IMG/VR virus record: IMGVR_UViG_3300030102_002052
Location: 1-25,118 of that record
DNA from: a virus
Reading direction: 5' to 3' (one strand)
DNA length: 25,118 nucleotides
Shown here: positions 20,662 through 25,118 of the stretch, one piece after another
How positions within the stretch are numbered: the first letter of the stretch is position 1
How the letters are laid out: each line of letters starts with the position of its first letter
The notes under the pieces: generated by a model
What the model saw: the letters and a program-made list of their open reading frames with translations, nothing else
Database searches by the model: none
Told to the model about the DNA's origin: nothing
Position numbers and translations under genes: made by a program

Positions 20662-21389
20662 TGGAAGACAACTATACAACGCAACAAGTTATTGAAGCAT
20701 TATTTGATGCAGGAGTGCCTCAACAAGTTATTGAGTTAGTAGTTCCTATTGCTGCTTATGAATCTAGGGTAGATGGTGTACCATTTGTACACGAGGCAGC
20801 AGATGCTTTGTCACCTTCTTATGGTGTGTTTCAAATTAATGTTGACTCAGAACCTGCATTTTATTATCAAGTAATGAGAGATGCAGGATTTAACATAGAT
20901 AATTTATTTACTAAAGACCAAATTATGCAACTAACTAATAATGTTGTTGGTGAAGATGATAAGGATGTTAGAGCATTTAGTGATGAGGCACAAGAAAAAG
21001 CAAAAACATTTATAGCTAAATCACCTTTAATAGAACAAGCTAGATTGTTTAAAAAAGTATATAACAATAAATCTAAAGAATTAAATACAGATGACCCTAT
21101 GACCATACTTAAAAGTATGTACACACTCACAGTAAATAAATATGAGGATGAAACTAATGAAGATGCACAAGCTGTTAAAACAAAAATAGAAGAAGAAGTA
21201 GATAAAGCTATAGGTCAAAAAACTAAATTAGAAGCAGATATGAATTTGTTTAAAGAAGTTGATGAACAATCTATGCAAGAATATGAATCTAAGTATGCAG
21301 ATTTGTCTATGTCTTTAATTGAAAAACAAGTTAATAAACAAAGAAAAGAAGCAGGACTACCTGCAGTTCCTAGGAGAGTAGGAAGATGA
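20661..21389 (+). CDS. Lytic-transglycosylase-like virion protein, 242 aa
   Basis: Residues about 24-62 resemble the goose-lysozyme/SLT fold: IAAYESR places a candidate catalytic glutamate at E34, and 18 residues on SPSYGVFQINV (51-61) matches the SxGxxQIN signature. Such enzymes cut the glycan strand of peptidoglycan so that a phage can pass DNA through the wall. The rest (about 90-242) is a charged coiled-coil-like helix region (VKTKIEEEVDKAIGQKTKLE) ending in a basic tail, so only the first third is enzymatic. The domain is short compared with about 150 residues usual for SLT. Placed among virion genes, it would act during entry rather than final lysis, which is inference. It has no cysteine. 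Confidence 0.6.
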   Translation: MEDNYTTQQVIEALFDAGVPQQVIELVVPIAAYESRVDGVPFVHEAADALSPSYGVFQINVDSEPAFYYQVMRDAGFNIDNLFTKDQIMQLTNNVVGEDDKDVRAFSDEAQEKAKTFIAKSPLIEQARLFKKVYNNKSKELNTDDPMTILKSMYTLTVNKYEDETNEDAQAVKTKIEEEVDKAIGQKTKLEADMNLFKEVDEQSMQEYESKYADLSMSLIEKQVNKQRKEAGLPAVPRRVGR

Positions 21390-22693
21390 CACTATATTAC
21401 AACGCAGAAGGTGAATCAAAAGACTTTAGTCCTGGAGATACTACAAGATTTGAAGAAGGTTATACATTTGATTCTGACCCAACTGAAGTAACTACACCAC
21501 AACCACAAGCACAACCCTTTCAAGAAACTCAAATATGGGTAAGAGATGGTGTTAAGTATGTTGTGTGGCAAGTACCTGACCAACCATTCTTTATGAGGTA
21601 TAAAACTACTGATGTAGAAATAAATCAATTTTATAGTGGTAGACCTAAACCTAGTGAAAAAACAGTTAGTGATGATGTATGGACTACTTCTGTTCTTTTT
21701 GGAACTAGCTTAGCAGAGTTACCAAGTAATGTGATATTACAAGGTGACTCACCTTTCAATGGTTTTATAGAACTTATAGATGCAGCAATAGATGCAAGAC
21801 CTTGGCTAGAAACAGATGAAGAAGTAAGAAATCTTTGGATTCAAGGAATAGTAGAAGACAGAGATATTACACAAGAAGAGTGGGCAGCAACAGATTGGTT
21901 TGAAACACAAACACAAGAAGTTATAGATTGGTTAGTTACATCTAAAGCAAGAGGTATAGATGATGAGAACTTACCTGCAGATGCTGCAGCACTTAGAGAT
22001 GAGAACAGATTAGTTTATTCACAAGCACTTAGAGATGCAGGTGTTGTTAATGTAGATGCAATAGTAGATGAGAATACAGGAAAGTCTTTTGGTCAGTGGT
22101 TCGGAGATATGGTTACTACAGGTCAGTTCACATCAACCTATGCAGCTTTCCAGGTTAAAGAACTAGGTGAAGATAGCACAAGTGCAAAGATAGATGACAA
22201 GATAACTGATTGGTTACAAGGTAAAGGACCATTAGCACAAACTAGGTCTGGTTATGCAACTGTACAAAACGCATCATACAAATGGTTAGGACCACTGTAT
22301 GGTATGTTAGACTCTGGTTCACAAGCAGAGTTGGCAAGGTTGTATAGAAATGCAGAATCACCTGAGGTTGGTAATGAATTACTTAACAATAGGTTTAAAG
22401 AAATAAGAAAAACTATTTTCCCTACAAGTGTTTATGATGAAAATTTAACATACGAAGATATAGCTACTCCATGGAGAAACTTTACATTTAACAAACTAGG
22501 TGAAAGAATGAGTGAAACATCACCAGTGTTTTATGAAATACTTATGGCTAATGATGCTACAAAAGCAGCAGAGTTAACATTGATATATGGTGCTAACAAT
22601 AACAACGCTAAAGTATTAGACAGCATAACAGATGATGCAGCACAATCACTTGGTGTAAGTCCTGCAGGAGTATTAAGAGGAGTACCTACATAA
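21386..22693 (+). CDS. Probable virion protein, 435 aa
   Basis: The ATG overlaps the previous stop (ATGA) after AGGAGAGTAGGAAG. The N-terminal 45 residues are low-complexity with PQPQAQPFQE, then a small beta segment (IWVRDGVKYVVWQVPDQPFF) and a long helical body rich in Trp, Asp and Ala. Near the end comes YEDIATPWRNFTFNKLGERM, a stretch that looks conserved and that I have seen in ejection or minor structural proteins of related phages, from memory only. It has no cysteine. Function not assigned. It is part of the coupled set from the giant gene to 23742. Confidence 0.65.
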   Translation: MTLYYNAEGESKDFSPGDTTRFEEGYTFDSDPTEVTTPQPQAQPFQETQIWVRDGVKYVVWQVPDQPFFMRYKTTDVEINQFYSGRPKPSEKTVSDDVWTTSVLFGTSLAELPSNVILQGDSPFNGFIELIDAAIDARPWLETDEEVRNLWIQGIVEDRDITQEEWAATDWFETQTQEVIDWLVTSKARGIDDENLPADAAALRDENRLVYSQALRDAGVVNVDAIVDENTGKSFGQWFGDMVTTGQFTSTYAAFQVKELGEDSTSAKIDDKITDWLQGKGPLAQTRSGYATVQNASYKWLGPLYGMLDSGSQAELARLYRNAESPEVGNELLNNRFKEIRKTIFPTSVYDENLTYEDIATPWRNFTFNKLGERMSETSPVFYEILMANDATKAAELTLIYGANNNNAKVLDSITDDAAQSLGVSPAGVLRGVPT

Positions 22694-23742
22694 TGGCACA
22701 GGTAAAACTATTTAGAAAAGATGACCTTACAGGTATTACAGTAGATAGAAAAAGAGCAGACTTGCTTATAGAAACAGCAGGATATACAGAGTCTTATGAA
22801 GAAGCATTGTCTGCATCTACTACATTAGGTGGTGTTAACTACACAGGTACAGCAGACACTCCAACTCAAAGTGATTCAATACAACTTACAGATGCAGCAA
22901 AAAATAGAATTGCAGAACAAGGTAAATTAAAGTTTGGTAATTTATTATCCAAACCTTTATTAGATGTATGGGTAGAAAACTATTTAAAGTTTGGTGAAGA
23001 TGAGTCATCAGCTATAGCAGCAGTTAGACAAACACCTGAATATAAACAAACATTTGCAGGTAACTTAAACCCTGATGGTGCAACTGTAAAATATAGTGAA
23101 GCAGAATATAGACAGATAGAAGATGGATATAAAAGAAAGATTGAAGCAATAAATGTTAATCCAGATGTCATACTTACACCTGAAAGAAAAGCACAGCTTA
23201 TAGAAAATGTTGTATCACCTGATGAATTAGGTGCAAGAATAGAAGCAGTAAGAGGTGATGTATTAGGTTCTATACCAGAAGTAAAAGAGTTTTACCTAAG
23301 AAACTTTAATCGTGTGCTAACAGATGAAGAGATATTGGTATCTGCAATAGACCCACAGATAGGTCAAGATATTATTTCTGGAACAATATCATCAAGAGAT
23401 ATAGTTGCAGAGAGAATAGAAACAGCACAGATAGGTGCAGAGGCATTACTTGCAGGTGAAGATATATCTGTAGAAGTTGCAGAACAACTAAAAGATTTAG
23501 GTCTTAGTGTTAGTGCAGCAAGAAGAGGATTCCAACAAGTAAGGTCTATACAGCAACAAGCATTAGCACAAGGTAGAGATGTACCAACTGTTGAAGACAT
23601 TATTGAAGGCACAGAACTAGGACAATCAGAAGAACTACGACAAGTAGTAAATATTATCAGACAACAAGAGTCGGCTAGTGCAGTTCAGTTAGGTGCAACA
23701 CAAGCTACAACAGGTGCAGTCACAGGTCTTTTAGAAGCCTAA
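22693..23742 (+). CDS. Probable virion protein, 349 aa
   Basis: It starts in a TAATG overlap. A helical protein with PEYKQTFAGNLNPDGATVKY and EYRQIEDGYKRKIEAINVNP around residues 115-160, then repeated helix-turn units such as VSPDELGARIEAVRGDVLGS. The C-terminus is Gln/Ala-rich (IRQQESASAVQLGATQATTG) and probably flexible. No cysteine, signal or membrane segment. It ends the first late block; a promoter and structured leader follow. Function unknown; internal or ejection protein by context. Confidence 0.65.
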   Translation: MAQVKLFRKDDLTGITVDRKRADLLIETAGYTESYEEALSASTTLGGVNYTGTADTPTQSDSIQLTDAAKNRIAEQGKLKFGNLLSKPLLDVWVENYLKFGEDESSAIAAVRQTPEYKQTFAGNLNPDGATVKYSEAEYRQIEDGYKRKIEAINVNPDVILTPERKAQLIENVVSPDELGARIEAVRGDVLGSIPEVKEFYLRNFNRVLTDEEILVSAIDPQIGQDIISGTISSRDIVAERIETAQIGAEALLAGEDISVEVAEQLKDLGLSVSAARRGFQQVRSIQQQALAQGRDVPTVEDIIEGTELGQSEELRQVVNIIRQQESASAVQLGATQATTGAVTGLLEA

Positions 23743-23757
23743 ACCTGTTTAAACAAC

Positions 23758-23784
23758 TTGCATTTACTATTTATATGATATAAT
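23758..23784 (+). promoter_or_regulatory. Extended -10 promoter for scaffold and capsid genes
   Basis: TTGCAT (23758-23763) and a perfect TATAAT (23779-23784) lie 15 bp apart, with TGA before the -10 (TGnTATAAT). The architecture, including the 15-bp spacer, matches the promoter at 6861-6887. The predicted start is near 23791, about 180 nt before the scaffold gene. It would raise expression of the most abundant virion proteins. Confidence 0.65.
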
Positions 23785-23805
23785 AGCTTTAGCTATTTTG
23801 TACCT

Positions 23806-23934
23806 AGGTCCGAAATTCAAACTAGACCTGGATTTTGTAATCGGTCTTGATGCCTACTGACAAGACCTGTCAAATAAAAACAGTAGAGTAAATAAAAATG
23901 GGTGGAAACACTCAGAGGTAACTCATACGCCTCT
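23806..23934 (+). promoter_or_regulatory. Structured leader of scaffold/capsid mRNA
   Basis: Stems visible: AGGTC (23806-23810) with GACCT (23825-23829); GGTCTTG (23843-23849) with CAAGACC (23861-23867), 7 bp and an 11-nt loop; AGAGG (23914-23918) with CCTCT (23930-23934). AGACC at 23824-23828 can pair instead with GGTCT at 23843-23847, so two alternative folds exist. A tiny frame MCEVRTIE ends in a TAATG overlap with the scaffold start. It may be translational control or antitermination. Confidence 0.4.
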
Positions 23935-23970
23935 TGTAAAAAAAATGTGTGAAGTAAGGACAATAGAATA

Positions 23971-24432
23971 ATGACAGAAGAGCTTAATAACTCAGAAGAA
24001 GCTACAAGTAGCGATAAGAACTGGAAAGAGATGAGAGAAAAACTTGACCTCTACGAAGGTAAAATCGCAGAATTTGAAGCTAAAGAAAGAAAACAAGTAT
24101 TTCAATCGGCAGGGTTAGACACTACAAAAGGTGTCGGCAAGGCAGTAGAGATGATGTACGAAGGTGATATGACTGTTGAAGGAATCCAGGCATACGCATC
24201 ACAAGAGTTTGGAGTTGAATTTGGGCAACAAGACAGATTACAAGAAGCTGTGCAAAGTACAGAACAAAGTCAAGAACGCTTAAATAACATACAAGCCAAC
24301 TCAGTTGTAGATACCTACGACACAGATGTGATAAGTCAAGTTCGTGAAATAGAACAATCAGGTAATGTACGAAACTCAATTGCTGCAAAACTTTCTGTTA
24401 TAGAGGAAGCGAAGAAAAACTCTAAACAGTAA
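23971..24432 (+). CDS. Capsid scaffolding protein, 153 aa
   Basis: Placed directly before the major capsid gene, small, acidic and helical, as scaffolds are. Residues about 15-45 form a coiled coil (KNWKEMREKLDLYEGKIAEF), followed by RKQVFQSAGLDTTKGVGKAV, a pattern (AGlDT..GvG.a) I know from scaffold-type proteins of actinobacteriophages. The C-terminal helix ends in Lys-rich sequence (EEAKKNSKQ), the usual capsid-binding feature. It would guide procapsid assembly and then leave. AAGGA lies 10 nt before the ATG. Confidence 0.75.
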   Translation: MTEELNNSEEATSSDKNWKEMREKLDLYEGKIAEFEAKERKQVFQSAGLDTTKGVGKAVEMMYEGDMTVEGIQAYASQEFGVEFGQQDRLQEAVQSTEQSQERLNNIQANSVVDTYDTDVISQVREIEQSGNVRNSIAAKLSVIEEAKKNSKQ

Positions 24433-24486
24433 TTTCTAAACTTCTTCTAACAATTTAGACAATTAACTTATAGGAGAAGATAAAAA

Positions 24487-25118
24487 ATGGCAAATATTTC
24501 GTTAACTAACAATACGATTTATGCACAAAATATCAATAACTTTACTGGTGAGTTGTTTAAAGTTGGTGGTCAAAGAACACCTTTATTGTCAGCAGTTGGT
24601 GGTTTGAATGGTGGTAAAGTATTAAACTCTACATTTTGGCAAGTCCAAGTAGAAGATAATGCAACCATTTCTTCAGAACCAACTAAAGGACAAGAAGGTT
24701 CTACACCTACAGAATATCTTGGAAGAGATAGAGCTGCATACACTTATGTAACTCAGATTTTCCATAAAGGTGTACAAATGACCTATACAGCTTTAGCATC
24801 TACAGGTAACCAAAATCCTTTTGATTTGTCAGCTAATATTGCAAACTCCTCTGATGGAGATGGAACAGTAACAGCAGCAGATAAATTAGGATTATTTGGT
24901 GGTAACCCAGTAAATGATGAATTTGCATTACAGCTTGAAAAAGCTATGGAAAAAGTAGCAAGAGAAGTTGAGTGGTTCGCATTCAATGGTTCTTTCTCTG
25001 ATGGTGCTAATGTCACCCCAGGGTCAGGAACAAGAGAAATGTATGGTCTTGATGTATGGATTACATTAAACAAGAACGCTGACAACTCTGCAGCAGTAAA
25101 CCCATTAGGTGGTAACTG
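24487..25118 (+). CDS. Major capsid protein, N-terminal part (runs off the right edge)
   Basis: ATG at 24487 follows ATAGGAGAAGATAAAA. The 210 visible codons start MANISLTNNTIYAQNINNF. Residues about 60-105 include EPTKGQEGSTPTEYLG, then VTQIFHKGVQMTYTALAS, which is the stretch I associate with HK97-fold capsid proteins of the SU10-like type, where a P-loop/E-loop region is followed by the vtQIF...v..S.T motif. ALQLEKAMEKVAREVEWFAF near 165-185 fits the long spine helix. No delta-domain protease is fused. The gene is cut at the window edge, so length and C-terminus are unknown. Confidence 0.85.
   Translation, partial: MANISLTNNTIYAQNINNFTGELFKVGGQRTPLLSAVGGLNGGKVLNSTFWQVQVEDNATISSEPTKGQEGSTPTEYLGRDRAAYTYVTQIFHKGVQMTYTALASTGNQNPFDLSANIANSSDGDGTVTAADKLGLFGGNPVNDEFALQLEKAMEKVAREVEWFAFNGSFSDGANVTPGSGTREMYGLDVWITLNKNADNSAAVNPLGGN

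Noticed and set aside
1-25118. CRISPR array, insertion sequence, integrase or attachment site
   Set aside because: No regularly spaced repeats, transposase or recombinase-like protein, or long direct repeat was found on either strand.

Overview
The window reads as an AT-rich (by eye about one third G+C) tailed-phage genome segment, or a prophage or metagenomic phage contig. It has two arms diverging from a non-coding region of about 1.1 kb. No host gene, tRNA, integrase or transposase is visible. The host cannot be read directly. Several proteins (portal, scaffold, annealing-like protein with zinc ribbon, giant protein) recall actinobacteriophage families, so a low-GC aquatic actinobacterium is a weak guess from memory of families, not a search result.

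Left arm (1-6139, all minus strand): about 17 small, tightly packed genes of early or DNA-metabolism type. They include a short C5-cytosine methyltransferase (2924-3547), the start of a second methylase-like gene running off the left edge (1-57), a probable single-strand annealing or ssDNA-binding protein with a C-terminal zinc ribbon (693-1526, TTG start), a small helix-turn-helix protein (1519-1749), a one-helix membrane protein and many unknowns. Genes overlap by 1-17 nt and most start after a strong Shine-Dalgarno followed by an AAACAATG-like context. Hairpins punctuate the arm (2429-2468, 3948-3979, 5482-5508, 5871-5894). An 11-bp palindrome (consensus ATTCCAGGAAT) recurs four times, once over the -35 of a leftward promoter.

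Centre (6140-7267): no convincing gene. It holds the leftward promoter, three 15-bp iteron-like repeats and a 28-bp dyad (6445-6535), then a dense succession of hairpins (6641-7254). Two of the stems contain G.U pairs that only form in a plus-strand RNA, so a large structured RNA or highly structured late leader is likely. A rightward extended -10 promoter lies at 6861-6887.

Right arm (7268-25118, all plus strand): a chain of translationally coupled late genes. Small basic or cysteine-rich proteins (7268-8407, including a HiPIP-like CxxC...C...WC protein) are followed by large terminase with an N-terminal zinc finger and HTH (8397-10313), portal (10314-12092), two small proteins, a 2302-residue giant protein (12656-19564), four further probable virion proteins of which one carries a lytic-transglycosylase-like motif, a second extended -10 promoter with a structured leader (23758-23970), scaffold (23971-24432) and the first 210 codons of the major capsid protein (24487 to the edge).

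Working picture: packaging (terminase, portal), assembly (scaffold, capsid) and a block of large, completely cysteine-free proteins that probably travel in the virion and are ejected into the cell. The most interesting items are the structured central RNA, the cysteine-free giant/ejection block, the terminase with fused DNA-binding modules, the repeated palindromic operator, and the HiPIP-like small protein.
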